From contig JAYSBP010000002.1 of the NCBI GenBank assembly GCA_041915365.1, positions 1 to 64,000 on the forward strand: a stretch of 64,000 nt of DNA, written 5' to 3'. Origin of the DNA: UBA6016 sp041915365 (lineage in GTDB: Bacteria; Campylobacterota; Campylobacteria; Campylobacterales; UBA6016). Shown here one piece after another: positions 49,602 to 59,684 of this stretch. The position numbers and the translations under genes were made by a program. The notes under the pieces are model-generated. The model saw nothing but the letters and a program-made list of their open reading frames with translations. It ran no database searches and had not been told where the DNA came from. Position 1 is the first letter of the stretch. Every line of letters begins with the position of its first letter.

Positions 49602-51920
49602 ATGAGCTATTATGAATTACCGAGCGCACTTGGCGCTGAATTTGAGAGCTTCAAACAAAATATAAAAGATTTTAAAAGCGGAGCCCTTGACCCGCTTGCT
49701 TTCAAAACAATTAGAGTTCCTTTTGGAATATATGAGCAAAGAAAAGCCGATACCTACATGGTGCGCATCAGGCTAGCCGGAGGGCTTGCCAGCGTGCCTC
49801 AACTATCCGCCATATCGGATGCGTCAAAAAGTTTTGCCGACGGAACTTTGCACGTGACAACAAGAGGCGATGTGCAGCTGCACAATGTAGATATAGACAA
49901 TATAGTGCCGATACTTGAAAGGCTGCACAAAGTAGGTATCAGCTCAAGAGGTGGTGGCGGGAATACCCTTCGTAACATAACAGCCGATACTCATCCGAAG
50001 GCAGAGGATTCACTGTTTGACGTGAGCGTTCATGCGAGCATATTAACGACTAAGCTTCTGGGGCAAAAAGATAGTTTTGGATTGCCCAGAAAATACAAAA
50101 TAGCTTTTAGCTCATCATCTGCCGATAGAGCCAATGCAACAATATCCGATGCCGGTTTCATAGCCAAAGTGCGTGATGGCAAAAGGGGCTTTAGCGTCTG
50201 GACTGCAGGCGGTATGGGGGCAAAATCTAGACTTGGCGAGCTTCTTTACGAGTTTGTGGATGAGTCTAGGATTTTTATTGTCGCCGAAGCTATCAAAAAA
50301 GTATTCGATATACACGGCAATAGAAAGAAAAAACACGCCAATAGGCTTAGATTTTTGATTCAAGAGCTTGGAAGCGAAGAGTTTAGAAGGCTCGTAAAAG
50401 AGCAGGAAGCCTTGCTGGAGGCCGATAAAAATAGCTTTTTGCACTTTGACGATGAGCTTTTTTTGGGAGATAAAGGCGAGGGCAAAGCTCCGGATGCAGA
50501 TGTGGACGAAAAAAAATACGAAAAGTTCTTGGCTAGATTTGTCAAAAAACAAAATAACGGCAAATATAGCGTAAAAATCCCGCTTATTGAGGGGGATGCA
50601 AAAGCCGAGCTGATAGATGTGCTTATAGCCAAAATATCACCGCTCGGAGAGAATATATTTAGGTTTGGAAACGACCAAAATATATATCTTTACAACATAG
50701 CAAACGACTGGCTAAAAGCCGTTTTCGCATACACAAGAGAGTTTAGCAGACTAACGGCGTTGCCTGAAATTATAGGCGACATCATATCGTGCACAGGAGC
50801 TGCGACTTGCCAGCTTGGGATAGGGCTATCTAGAGGCGCGAGTGCGGCAATATCGGATAGACTTGTAAAAAGCGACGTTGATTTGGACGCTTTTGGCGGA
50901 TTTAAGATTAATATTTCAGGATGCCCAAACAGCTGCGGCAAGCATCCAATAGCAGATATCGGGCTTTACGGTGTTGCCGGAAGATTTGAAGGGAGATTGT
51001 ACCCAGCATATACCGTTGTCGTAGGTGCAAAAATCAGAGAAAACGAAAGCCGCTTTGCAAGAAGCATAGGCGAAGTTCCTGCTTATCAGCTCCCGTCGCT
51101 CATAGAGGGGATACTAAGAATCGTTCCAAAAGAGTATGCCGGTAGATTTTATGACTTTGTGGATGACAACGAAGAAAAGCTAAAAGAGCTTGTAGCGTCA
51201 TTCAACTACATACCGTCATTCAAAGATGACAAAAACCCGTATTTCGACTTTGGCGCAGAGGAGCTATTTAGCCTTAAAGACAGAGGAGCTGGAGAGTGTA
51301 GCGCCGGAATGTTTGACCTTATCGACAGCGACCAGAAAAAAGCAAAAAAGCTGCTTGAGGAGATAGAAGATACGCCAACCGATGAGCTTAAAAAAGAGCT
51401 TTTACTCGTATCGGCCAGGATGCTTCTTGTGACAAGAGGCGAGGAAGCAAGAGACGAAAAAGGCGTTTTTGCGGCGTTTATCAAGCATTTTGCAGACACG
51501 GGACTTGTGGAAGAGTCGCATAAAAATACAGTGGCTTTGGCGCTTGAAGATAAGCACGAATCAATAAGCATAGACGATGCCAAAGAGCTTGCAAAAGCCG
51601 TATTTGGACTATATGCAAAAATGGACCATACACTCAAGTTTGCGGTCGAGCCAGTGGTTACCAAAGAAGCGGAAGCCAAAGAAAATACGCAAAAATCAGA
51701 TGCGCAGGAGTACGACCTGCGTGGCGTCAAATGCCCTATGAATTTTGTCAAAACAAAAATGGTTTTATCAACAAAAAAGAGCGGTGAGGTGCTGGATGTA
51801 CTGTTGGACAACGGCTCCCCTGTTGAGAATGTGCCAAATTCCGTCAAAAATGAGGGGCATAAGATAGAAAGTATCGTTAGAGAGGGCGAACATTGGAGAG
51901 TGAGGATTATAAAAAGATGA
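49602..51920 (+). CDS. Siroheme sulfite reductase fused to a C-terminal TusA/SirA domain
   Basis: A 772-residue protein starting MSYYELPSAL. Residues about 1-540 are a ferredoxin-type nitrite/sulfite reductase with two half-repeats, RGDVQLHNVDI, and the siroheme-4Fe4S Cys motif CTGAATCQLG with GCPNSCG. Residues about 560-690 are a helical linker of unclear type. The end, about 700-772, is a TusA domain: YDLRGVKCPMNFVKTK with the reactive Cys, then LDVLLDNGSPVENVP. A sulfur-binding domain on the sulfide-producing enzyme suggests passing sulfide to the carrier without release. Reduction of sulfite to sulfide is the expected reaction in this operon; electron donor not visible. Confidence 0.9.
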   Translation: MSYYELPSALGAEFESFKQNIKDFKSGALDPLAFKTIRVPFGIYEQRKADTYMVRIRLAGGLASVPQLSAISDASKSFADGTLHVTTRGDVQLHNVDIDNIVPILERLHKVGISSRGGGGNTLRNITADTHPKAEDSLFDVSVHASILTTKLLGQKDSFGLPRKYKIAFSSSSADRANATISDAGFIAKVRDGKRGFSVWTAGGMGAKSRLGELLYEFVDESRIFIVAEAIKKVFDIHGNRKKKHANRLRFLIQELGSEEFRRLVKEQEALLEADKNSFLHFDDELFLGDKGEGKAPDADVDEKKYEKFLARFVKKQNNGKYSVKIPLIEGDAKAELIDVLIAKISPLGENIFRFGNDQNIYLYNIANDWLKAVFAYTREFSRLTALPEIIGDIISCTGAATCQLGIGLSRGASAAISDRLVKSDVDLDAFGGFKINISGCPNSCGKHPIADIGLYGVAGRFEGRLYPAYTVVVGAKIRENESRFARSIGEVPAYQLPSLIEGILRIVPKEYAGRFYDFVDDNEEKLKELVASFNYIPSFKDDKNPYFDFGAEELFSLKDRGAGECSAGMFDLIDSDQKKAKKLLEEIEDTPTDELKKELLLVSARMLLVTRGEEARDEKGVFAAFIKHFADTGLVEESHKNTVALALEDKHESISIDDAKELAKAVFGLYAKMDHTLKFAVEPVVTKEAEAKENTQKSDAQEYDLRGVKCPMNFVKTKMVLSTKKSGEVLDVLLDNGSPVENVPNSVKNEGHKIESIVREGEHWRVRIIKR

Positions 51921-52783
51921 GCGATATAGACGAACAACATAACACAAAAAAAATATTGCTAATAGGCTGCGGCCCTGGCGGCAAAAAACATTTGACGATA
52001 GAGGCTTACGAGCTGATACCCACGCTTGATGTCGCCCTTGTGGACGGGCTTGTGACAAAAGATATAAGTTCGCTTTTGAAACCTTCTTGCGAAATCATAG
52101 ACGTAACAAAGAAAAAAGGGTTTCACTCTGCAAGCCAAGAGGAGATAAATGAGCTTTTGGCAAAGCATGCGAGCACCGGCAAGCAAGTCGGTAGACTTAA
52201 AGGCGGCGATACGGCAGTATTTGCAAGAACTGCGGAAGAGGCGAAGTATCTGATTGAAAGGGGCTTTGAGGTGCAGATAGTGGCTGGGATATCCTCTTCA
52301 CTACTTGCATGCAACACGAGCGGCATATTGCCCACCGTCAGGGGTGTTAGCGCATCTTTTTCGGTCGTTTCGGCTCATCTCAAAGACAGCAGATTCAATA
52401 CTGACTGGATAGAGCTTTTGAATATGGAAAATCATACAACGATAGTACTCATGGGGCATAGTTTCGCAAAAGAGATCAAAGAAGCTGCATTAAATGCGGG
52501 AGTAAGAGGTGATTTACCGGCTGCGTATATCTCGCACGTAGATCTGCCAACACAAAAAAGCGTCATAGGAACACTGGCAAATCTACAAGAGTTATCAGAA
52601 CTTAGCGACAAACCCGCCGTGCTAATAATAGGCAAAAGTGTATCCACGCACGACGATATGCCGTATATCGGTGAAAAAATACTTTACGGTGCATTACCGC
52701 CAAAAGCTAACAAGACAGTAGCGTTATTTTGTCGTCGCCCTTTGGCACTAAGCACAAAAAGCTATACGCCTCGTCCCCGATAG
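51917..52783 (+). CDS. cobA: Uroporphyrinogen-III C-methyltransferase
   Basis: Makes precorrin-2 for siroheme. 288 residues from ATG 51917, overlapping the sulfite reductase stop. SUMT motifs: LIGCGPGGKKHLT at the start, VGRLKGGDTAVFART and GISSSLLACNTSGILPTVRG, with VLMGH later. The C-terminus extends past the usual end (PPKANKTVALFCRRPLALS) and overlaps the convergent cupin gene by 77 bases, probably through loss of an earlier stop. Ends the siroheme-sulfur operon. Confidence 0.92.
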   Translation: MSDIDEQHNTKKILLIGCGPGGKKHLTIEAYELIPTLDVALVDGLVTKDISSLLKPSCEIIDVTKKKGFHSASQEEINELLAKHASTGKQVGRLKGGDTAVFARTAEEAKYLIERGFEVQIVAGISSSLLACNTSGILPTVRGVSASFSVVSAHLKDSRFNTDWIELLNMENHTTIVLMGHSFAKEIKEAALNAGVRGDLPAAYISHVDLPTQKSVIGTLANLQELSELSDKPAVLIIGKSVSTHDDMPYIGEKILYGALPPKANKTVALFCRRPLALSTKSYTPRPR

Positions 52784-53066
52784 TCTCGTAGCTATGCGCT
52801 ACGTCTGCGGGGATAAGCAGTATGTCTCCCGCTTTTGCCTCTATTGTTTTATCACCCAAAACGACTTTTGCTTTGCCACTAAGAACATACTGTTCGTGCT
52901 CAACGCTATTCGTGTGAAGCGGCATATGTCCGCCTGCTTCTATTATGAAGTTTCTCATGGCAAAATTCGGCGACTCATCAGGAGATAGAAGCATTTTCAT
53001 GCTCACCCCTTTGCCGGCTTTTTGCCCCATTGCCTCTATATTTGCCAACTCTTTGTGTAAAAACAT
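52707..53066 (-). CDS. Cupin-domain protein
   Basis: A 119-residue single cupin. Motif 1 is GGHMPLHTNSVEHEQYVLSG, with the His, Glu and His metal ligands, and motif 2 is ILLIPADVAHSYE. Near the start KGVSMKMLLSPDESPNFAMR resembles the small stress-related cupins of this phylum. Substrate unknown; probably binds a divalent metal. Convergent with the methyltransferase gene and overlapping its 3' end. Confidence 0.85.
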   Translation of the reverse strand: MFLHKELANIEAMGQKAGKGVSMKMLLSPDESPNFAMRNFIIEAGGHMPLHTNSVEHEQYVLSGKAKVVLGDKTIEAKAGDILLIPADVAHSYETIGDEAYSFLCLVPKGDDKITLLSC

Positions 53067-53232
53067 ATTTATCCCCCGTTAATTTTATTTCTAAGTTTAA
53101 AATAAAAAGCATGAAAAGGGTCTGTTTTGCACAAAAAATAATATTTGCGTAATAAAAAAATATATTAAAACGTTCATTACTATTTTTCTGCTATATTCCA
53201 CGCAAATTATATATTCAGCGTGGGTTTGCCGC

Positions 53233-55179
53233 TTGTTCAAAATAAAAGAAAATCAAATAATTAAAGGCTACACGCTTTTTACTTTTTTGCTTATCACATC
53301 TATAGTGTTGCTGCTTGGGTATTATCTCGTTGACAAAGAGGACAGAGAAGCTAATACGCAGATAAAAAAACTGCACCAAATACTTTTTGAAGAGAAAAAG
53401 AAACTCATAGTCTCAGAGGTAAGAAGGGTAAAAGAACACCTCTCAATCGAACAAGGCAACGCTGAGGGGACACTAAAAGAGCTATCTAAAGAACAAGCCG
53501 ACAACGCCTATGAAGTTGTAACGTCCATTTACAACAAAAATAAAGACAAAAAAAGCAAAGAAGAAATTAAAGAGGATATAAGAACGGCGCTCAACGGGCT
53601 TAAGTTCTTTAACGGTCGAGGCTATGTATTTATTATGACCGTCAAAAGCGGCGTGTGGGAGATGTTGCCACCAGATACGAGCAGGGAGGGCAAAAGCGCA
53701 ATAGGCAATAAAGACGACAAAAAAGAGGATATATTCAACAAGATAAAAAAAGCGGCTCTCGCCAAAAAAGAGGGTTCACACGTCAGATATAGATGGTATT
53801 TTCCGGGAACAAACAAAATGGGGGACAAAATCTCTTTTGTGAGGTATTTTGAGCCGTATGATTGGATGATAGGCTCTGGCGAATATCTTGAAACAGTAGA
53901 AGAATCAATCAAGAAAAAAGCAATAGATAACGTGCTTCAGATGAAGTTTGGCAAAGACGGATACACTTCCATATATAACTCCAACGGTACTATCGTTAGT
54001 ATTCCAACCGCAGGTCATCTTGTCGGTAAACATATCAACAACCTAACAGGTCCTGACGGTGCAAACACGAAAGATATAGTAAGTACACTGATGGAGCAGG
54101 CAAAAAAAGGCGGTGGATTTTATAGGTATGAATGGGTAAAACCGAGCACCGGCATTATTAGCTCAAAAATTGCGTATGCAGAAGAGTTCAAAGAGTGGGG
54201 CTGGGTAATAGCCTCGGGCGTATATATGGACGACATAGAAAAAGAGGTTGAAAACCGCAAGCTATACGTCAAGCGACAATACGACGAGAGAATGAAGGCG
54301 ATTTTGTATGTTTTCTCCATTGCAATAGTGTTCTCATCGGCAGTGCTTTTTGCCCTAGGAATGTCTTTTTCAAAAACCCTAAATTACTACAAAAGCAAAC
54401 TTGAACAAAGAAACAAAGAGCTCGAAGAGCTAAATGCGACGCTTGAAATAAAAATAGCGCAAGAGGTCAAAAAAAGCGAAGAAAAACAGTATCTACTAAT
54501 AAAACAAAGTAGACTTGCGGCGATGGGTGAGATGATAGGAAATATAGCGCATCAGTGGAGGCAGCCTCTAAATGCCCTTGGGATAATAGTTCAAGATTTC
54601 AAAATAGCTCAAGAGTTTGGCGAACTAGACAAACAGTATATTGAAGAAAATGTAGAAAAATCAAAATCTCTAATCAAATATATGTCAAAAACAATCGATG
54701 ATTTTAGAAACTTCTTTTCACCAAACAAACACAAAGAGGAGTTTTCGATAGCCACAAAAATAGACGAGGCTATGAAGTTCATATCACCATCGCTAATAAA
54801 CAACAATGTAGAGATTAAGCTAACGACAGAAGAAGATAAACTCTTTTTTGGGTATCCAAATGAATTTATGCAAGTAATACTAAACATAATATCCAACGCT
54901 AAAGACGCTATCGTAGGACACGAAATGAAAGACGGCCTCATAGAAATAAGGGTGTTTTGCGAGGGTGACAAGAGCGTCATAGAGATAACGGACAACGGCG
55001 GCGGAATAGATGAAAGTATCATAGACAAGGTATTTGACCCGTATTTCACCACAAAAGACAAGACCCAAGGGACAGGCATCGGGCTTTATATGAGCAAGGC
55101 GATAGTTGAGGACAATATGGGCGGTGAAATCAAAATAAACTCATCCAAACCGCACACGAAAGTACAAATAATTTTATAA
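53233..55179 (+). CDS. Membrane sensor histidine kinase with double Cache domain
   Basis: A 648-residue kinase, TTG start. Membrane helices at about residues 12-32 and 352-372 bracket a periplasmic region with two single-Cache-2 repeats (GYVFIMTVKSGVWEM and YEPYDWMIGSGEYL-like FEPYDWMIGSGEY; then DGYTSIYNSNG and EWGWVIASGVYMD). A coiled coil (about 385-420) leads to a dimerisation helix with the phospho-His in NIAHQWRQPLNAL and an ATPase with NIISNAKDA, DNGGGI and GTGIGLYMSK. Such Cache proteins sense small carboxylates or amino acids. No response regulator is adjacent; the deacetylase gene follows ten bases later. Confidence 0.93.
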   Translation: MFKIKENQIIKGYTLFTFLLITSIVLLLGYYLVDKEDREANTQIKKLHQILFEEKKKLIVSEVRRVKEHLSIEQGNAEGTLKELSKEQADNAYEVVTSIYNKNKDKKSKEEIKEDIRTALNGLKFFNGRGYVFIMTVKSGVWEMLPPDTSREGKSAIGNKDDKKEDIFNKIKKAALAKKEGSHVRYRWYFPGTNKMGDKISFVRYFEPYDWMIGSGEYLETVEESIKKKAIDNVLQMKFGKDGYTSIYNSNGTIVSIPTAGHLVGKHINNLTGPDGANTKDIVSTLMEQAKKGGGFYRYEWVKPSTGIISSKIAYAEEFKEWGWVIASGVYMDDIEKEVENRKLYVKRQYDERMKAILYVFSIAIVFSSAVLFALGMSFSKTLNYYKSKLEQRNKELEELNATLEIKIAQEVKKSEEKQYLLIKQSRLAAMGEMIGNIAHQWRQPLNALGIIVQDFKIAQEFGELDKQYIEENVEKSKSLIKYMSKTIDDFRNFFSPNKHKEEFSIATKIDEAMKFISPSLINNNVEIKLTTEEDKLFFGYPNEFMQVILNIISNAKDAIVGHEMKDGLIEIRVFCEGDKSVIEITDNGGGIDESIIDKVFDPYFTTKDKTQGTGIGLYMSKAIVEDNMGGEIKINSSKPHTKVQIIL

Positions 55180-55188
55180 GGAATTTTT

Positions 55189-55899
55189 ATGCGTTTTGCC
55201 ATTTTGACGGCTCTTCTTAGTTCATTTTTATTTGCTTATTGGGGTTTTGATGCGGAAGGTGTCATAAAAAACTTCAAAACAACCAAAAAAGAGGCGGCTC
55301 TCACGCTAGACGCATGCGGAGCCTCAAAACTATCTTGTGGATACGATAGAACTCTAATAGATTTTCTAAAAGAGCACAAAATTCCGGCAACACTTTTTAT
55401 CACTACCAAATGGATAAAAGCAAATCCTGAGTTATTCGCTGAGCTATCCTCAAATCCGCTATTTGACGTCCAAAATCACGGCACAGAGCACAGACCTCTA
55501 TCCTTAAACGGCAAGAGCGCATACGGTATCAAGGGGACGGCGAACGCCGAAGAAGTTAGGCTTGAGATTATGAGCAATCACGAATTTGTCAAAAAAATAA
55601 ACGGGAAAGAGATGAGGCTATTTCGCTCCGGAACAGCTCATTACGACGATGAATCGGTTGCCATTGCAAATAAGCTGGGATACAAAGTGATAGGCTTTAG
55701 CGTCAACGCCGATGCGGGCGCTACGAATAACGCAGAGACGATACAAAAAGAGATGGCAAAAACAAAAGCTGGAGACATTATCATAGCTCACATGAATCAT
55801 CCAGAGAGCCAAAACGCAAAGGGGCTAATTCTAGCCCTAAAAAGAATGCTAGATGACGGTTGGAAATTTGTAAAAGTATCGGACGTCATAAGCAAATAA
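55189..55899 (+). CDS. Periplasmic polysaccharide deacetylase family protein
   Basis: 236 residues; signal peptide 1-16 (FAILTALLSSFLFAY). NodB fold: LTLDACGASKL in place of the usual TFDDG, DVQNHGTEHRPLS giving a metal His pair, LFRSGTAHYD, and IIIAHMNHPE with the catalytic His. The TLDAC variant with Asp retained occurs in a subgroup of secreted deacetylases. Expected to remove acetyl groups from peptidoglycan or an exopolysaccharide. Ten bases behind the Cache kinase. Confidence 0.82.
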   Translation: MRFAILTALLSSFLFAYWGFDAEGVIKNFKTTKKEAALTLDACGASKLSCGYDRTLIDFLKEHKIPATLFITTKWIKANPELFAELSSNPLFDVQNHGTEHRPLSLNGKSAYGIKGTANAEEVRLEIMSNHEFVKKINGKEMRLFRSGTAHYDDESVAIANKLGYKVIGFSVNADAGATNNAETIQKEMAKTKAGDIIIAHMNHPESQNAKGLILALKRMLDDGWKFVKVSDVISK

Positions 55900-55999
55900 G
55901 GCTTTTCAACTCAAATAAAATTATGAATTGTTACAATGTTGTCATAAATTGAAAAAATAGCGCTTGATACGCTATATTTTGGGCTTGAGGAGTACTAAG

Positions 56000-56206
56000 A
56001 TGGATAGATTTGAGGCACAAAAAATAAGACTACAAGAGCTAGTCAAAAATCATCACTCCGCAGACGCTCATCAAAAAGATATGGAAGAGCTTGCAAAAGA
56101 GCATCCAGAGGTAACCGGACTGGGTGTTTGCCACGAGAGTTTTAGCGACAAAGAACACGATGAGAGCGAAGTATCAATGAAAAGGTGGGCGCTACCGGGC
56201 AAATAG
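56000..56206 (+). CDS. Small charged protein of unknown function
   Basis: A 68-residue cytoplasmic protein, His- and Glu-rich (KNHHSADAHQKDMEELAKEHPE), start at 56000 eight bases after GAGGAG. One predicted helix and a short tail ending RWALPGK, with one Cys. It overlaps the frame of the next gene only in that gene's unlikely upstream extension. I do not recognise the family. A hairpin ATAGCG-CTTGATA-CGCTAT lies about 25-45 bases upstream. Confidence 0.5.
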   Translation: MDRFEAQKIRLQELVKNHHSADAHQKDMEELAKEHPEVTGLGVCHESFSDKEHDESEVSMKRWALPGK

Positions 56207-56223
56207 TCCGCAGCAAAACAACG

Positions 56224-57444
56224 ATGACAATAACTCCTAAAAAATTTTTTTGCTTATTTTGTTTCATTGCACTATGCACAAATGCACTTTTTGCCGACAT
56301 CAAAAAAGAAAGTAGCGAGAAATTGTTGGCGATGGGTATAGTCATTGATAATGAAAGTCTAAAATCAGACGGCGAACTAATAGAGCTAATACTAGGCACA
56401 GAGTCGATGGATGATGCAGAGAGAAAAGAGTGGCTTACAAATATGCCGACACTAGCGCAAGAGCAAAAAGATAGACTTCTAACGATTCTCAAAGACGAAA
56501 AAAGAAAACTTGAAGAGCTAGACAAAAACTTTACAAAAGAACAAAAAGCACTTGATTTCAGGCACTCAAAAGAAAAAATAGAAAAAATCCACGAACTTCT
56601 AGCAATAAAAAAATATAAGCTAAACGAAGAAGAGATAAATATCGGCATAGATGCCGTTCAAACATACATCGATGACGAATCCACAAAAAGCAAAAACCTA
56701 CTGGCAAAATCAGCGTTCATACTAGAATACGCAATCAAAAACATAGCCGACAACGATACAAAAAAGGCCGCCTTTCACTACTGGGCAAGCGATGTGTATA
56801 TGAAGTATCCGATGCCTGAAAAAATGAATGAGAGAATTTTTCACCTCTCGCAAAGTATTAAATATCTAAAAAAAATGTACGCCGCAAACGGAGAGCCTAG
56901 CACCAAAGAGTCAATCTCGCTACTACTTGAGAGCCTATCTTATCTGCAGGTATGTAAAAAAGATTTTCAAGCGGCAATCAAAAGTGTGGACGAAGCCGTC
57001 TCGAATTCAAAAAAGTATGAGATAGAGGCCCTCATCAATAAAGCTCATGCGCTTGTATTTTTGGATAATGAGCTAGAGGCGGCAAAGCTATACCGAAAAG
57101 TCATCAACTCAAACAAAAAAAATGAGGCGTTAAAGGATATAGAGTCCGATTTGAGAGAGTTTGAACGTCTGAAATTTCCGACTGAGAAAATAAAAACAAT
57201 TCGCAGTCTAGTCCACTCAAATCCGTCGCACAGAGACAAGTCTATATCGATATTCAAAGCAAAAATAGAGGCAGTCAAAAAGACGAAAAATGATAGATTG
57301 TTATCAAAAATGCAAGAAGCACTGAAGTGCTACGAGGACAAAGAGGCAATGCCTGATTCAAAAATAGATATTTGCGAAGATATTTTTTTAAACAAACAAG
57401 ATCAAGAATTTTTAAATAGTATCAACGACGTAGAGCAAAAATAG
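56224..57444 (+). CDS. Exported helical-repeat (TPR-like) protein
   Basis: 406 residues from ATG 56224. Signal peptide 1-25 (KKFFCLFCFIALCTNALFA). The rest is almost entirely helical and charged: a Glu/Lys coiled segment (about 85-130) and TPR-like helices (LLESLSYLQVCKKDFQAAIKSVDEA, written here in parts as a helix pair; ALVFLDNELEAAKLYRKV). Probably a periplasmic scaffold. It stands 99 bases before a TonB receptor gene and might serve the same uptake path; inference from position only. Confidence 0.65.
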   Translation: MTITPKKFFCLFCFIALCTNALFADIKKESSEKLLAMGIVIDNESLKSDGELIELILGTESMDDAERKEWLTNMPTLAQEQKDRLLTILKDEKRKLEELDKNFTKEQKALDFRHSKEKIEKIHELLAIKKYKLNEEEINIGIDAVQTYIDDESTKSKNLLAKSAFILEYAIKNIADNDTKKAAFHYWASDVYMKYPMPEKMNERIFHLSQSIKYLKKMYAANGEPSTKESISLLLESLSYLQVCKKDFQAAIKSVDEAVSNSKKYEIEALINKAHALVFLDNELEAAKLYRKVINSNKKNEALKDIESDLREFERLKFPTEKIKTIRSLVHSNPSHRDKSISIFKAKIEAVKKTKNDRLLSKMQEALKCYEDKEAMPDSKIDICEDIFLNKQDQEFLNSINDVEQK

Positions 57445-57492
57445 TAACGTTTTAGTCACAAATTATTAGCTACGAGACTCTATATATATTGT

Positions 57493-57508
57493 TTTCAATA
57501 ATTTGAAA
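57493..57508. promoter_or_regulatory. Palindrome upstream of the TonB receptor gene
   Basis: TTTCAA-TAAT-TTGAAA, perfect 6-bp arms, 36 bases before the receptor start. It overlaps promoter-like TAAAAT at 57510-57515. Not a clear Fur box. Confidence 0.35.
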
Positions 57509-57543
57509 GTAAAATATCTAAAAAAATTATTAGGGTTGTAGTT

Positions 57544-59673
57544 TTGTTTAAAAAAGTTGCGTTTAGCTCTGTATTGGTTGCACTCTTTGCCCAAACTTCT
57601 ATCTATGCGAGCGAAACGCTTGAAGAAATTTTGGACGAGACGACGCAAATAGCCACAAAAACAAAACTAAACGTTGATTATGTCCCATCGGTTGTATCCG
57701 TACTACGCAAAAATGAATTAAAAGCTCTCGGCATCCAAACAGTATCTGACGCTCTAGGTCTAATCCCGGGCGTTCAAGTATTCATAAACCAGTTCGGCCA
57801 ACCGACAACGGTATTTAGAGGATACAGAATTCCAAACGCCGACAAAGCAGATAAAGTAAAAATACTCGTAGACGGCATGTCCGTGGGAAGTGAGGTAAGC
57901 GGCTCATCCAGCTACTTTCTCAATTTTCCAATAGAGCTTGTAGAGAGGATAGAGATACTAAGAGGGCCTAGCTCAACGGTATACGGCACGGGGGCTTTCT
58001 ATGGTGCCGTAAACATCATCACAAAGTCATCTGAGTCGCCGGATAACGAAGTGTTTATTGGCGGCGGGAGCTGGTACTCAAAAAAAATAGGCGGCGTAGG
58101 CGGGACGAGTGGCGACAATATAAGTTATTTTGCTGATGGCTACTATCAGGGCGGACAAAGAAAAATATCTCTTGACTCTACCTATGTCACAAATCCTTCC
58201 GTATTCCCAAGAGACACAAAGACCGATGAGGATTATGATGACTTCTCAGTTGGCTTTACCCTCAAAAAAGATGATCTCAGTTGGACTACAAGAATCAAAA
58301 AAAGCTGGCAAGGCAACTATTATGGTCTTGAAGAAAAACTAGAACCAAGGGATGATACTGGGCAGATAAATCAGTTGTTTGTGAGTGAGGTATCGCAAAA
58401 TAAACCTCTTGGCAAAGGCATTATCTCTGGAAAAGTGGGAATAAAAGACTATGCTTATAGACTAAATGAAGCCGTCAGAATGCAAGAGTGGGTAAGAAGT
58501 CATGGTCTCTCCGAGATGGTTGGCGATGCCAATGTTGAGATAAAATATGCGGAGACGACATATTATGGTGAAGCATCTTATCGATTGAATAGGTTTTTGG
58601 ATAACGATGTTTCACTTGGGGTTGGCATATCGACAACTGGATTGCGTCAAAACAGCTTTCGTTCAAGCGTCGAGGATTTTGTTTTTGCGAATATGTCTAC
58701 AATAAATATGACACAAAGCATCACAAAAGAGCCGATGTTTAGCGCACCTCAAAATAATTATTATATCAAGAAAGGGACAGAGCGAACTACTGGGTCTTTT
58801 TTTGTTGACGACGTATACAGACTGTCTGACAATGCAGACATAATAGCCGGAGCAAGAATAGACAAGCATGATGACACGGATGTTCAGTACAATGCAAGAA
58901 TAGGAGTAGCCTCGAGATGGCTCGATGAAAATTCACTTATTACAAAGCTAATAATTAGCACGGGTTCAAGAGCGCCTACACTAATAGAAAAATACGCCAT
59001 TACCCACTACAACGAATGGGCTGCCGGACCGTCCGATATTAAAAACGAGTAGTTTCGCTCGCTTGACGCAATGGCGATTTACAGACCTGATGGCGTAAAC
59101 AGATTTTCCATTAACGGCTATTATTCGGAGCTTAGCAACGTCATAGATATGGAAAACAACCCATATACAGCGATAGGTTTTACAAACTATCCAAAGAGAT
59201 TCTCAAAGGGCGTTGAGTTGGAGTATTCATTTACGCCGAACACGTCGCACAAACTATCAATAAATGCCAGTTTTAACCATACGACATATAACTCTACGTC
59301 TTATAGTTCAGCATCTCAAACAACAAGCTTGCAGCCCATGCCAATGCCGGATATATCTCCAATAATGTACAAAGCTTGGTACATATACTCCCCAACAAGA
59401 AGTTTAACATTTGGTATCAAGCACTTACTATATAGTAAAACAACACAAAATGCCGATGAGTCAGACCAATCATCCGTTCCGGCAAATATGACTACGGATA
59501 TAAATACCAATTGGGAGTTTGCACGCCAAACGAGCATATCTCTATTGATTAACAACATCCAAAACAACAAAGTAAGAATGCCGAGCTACTACAACGTAAA
59601 CCATCTTCCAACCAATGACGGGCTGCTCAGAGAAGGTAGAAACTTTTTTATCACCCTAAGAAAAAGTTTTTAA
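57544..59673 (+). pseudogene. TonB-dependent outer-membrane receptor with one in-frame stop
   Basis: The frames 57544-59052 and 59071-59673 are the same frame separated by a TAG at 59050-59052. Together they give about 709 residues: signal peptide (1-21), plug domain (about 45-160, VVSVLRKNELKALG, VFRGYRIPNAD, IEILRGPSSTVYGTGAFYGAVNIIT) and a 22-strand barrel ending in the terminal Phe of ITLRKSF. The stop falls where receptors have PxLKxExxxSxE, here SDIKNE-stop-FRSLDAM, probably AAG changed to TAG. The second half alone starts MAIYRPDG and lacks export signals. Either recent nonsense mutation or sequence error. Substrate unknown; the PxLKxE place and plug suggest siderophore or cobalamin types. 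Confidence 0.88.
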
Positions 59674-59684
59674 TTGAGGATTGT

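Noticed and set aside
57045..57278. Minus-strand frame in the TPR-like gene
   Set aside because: Ser/Phe-rich antisense shadow without start signals.
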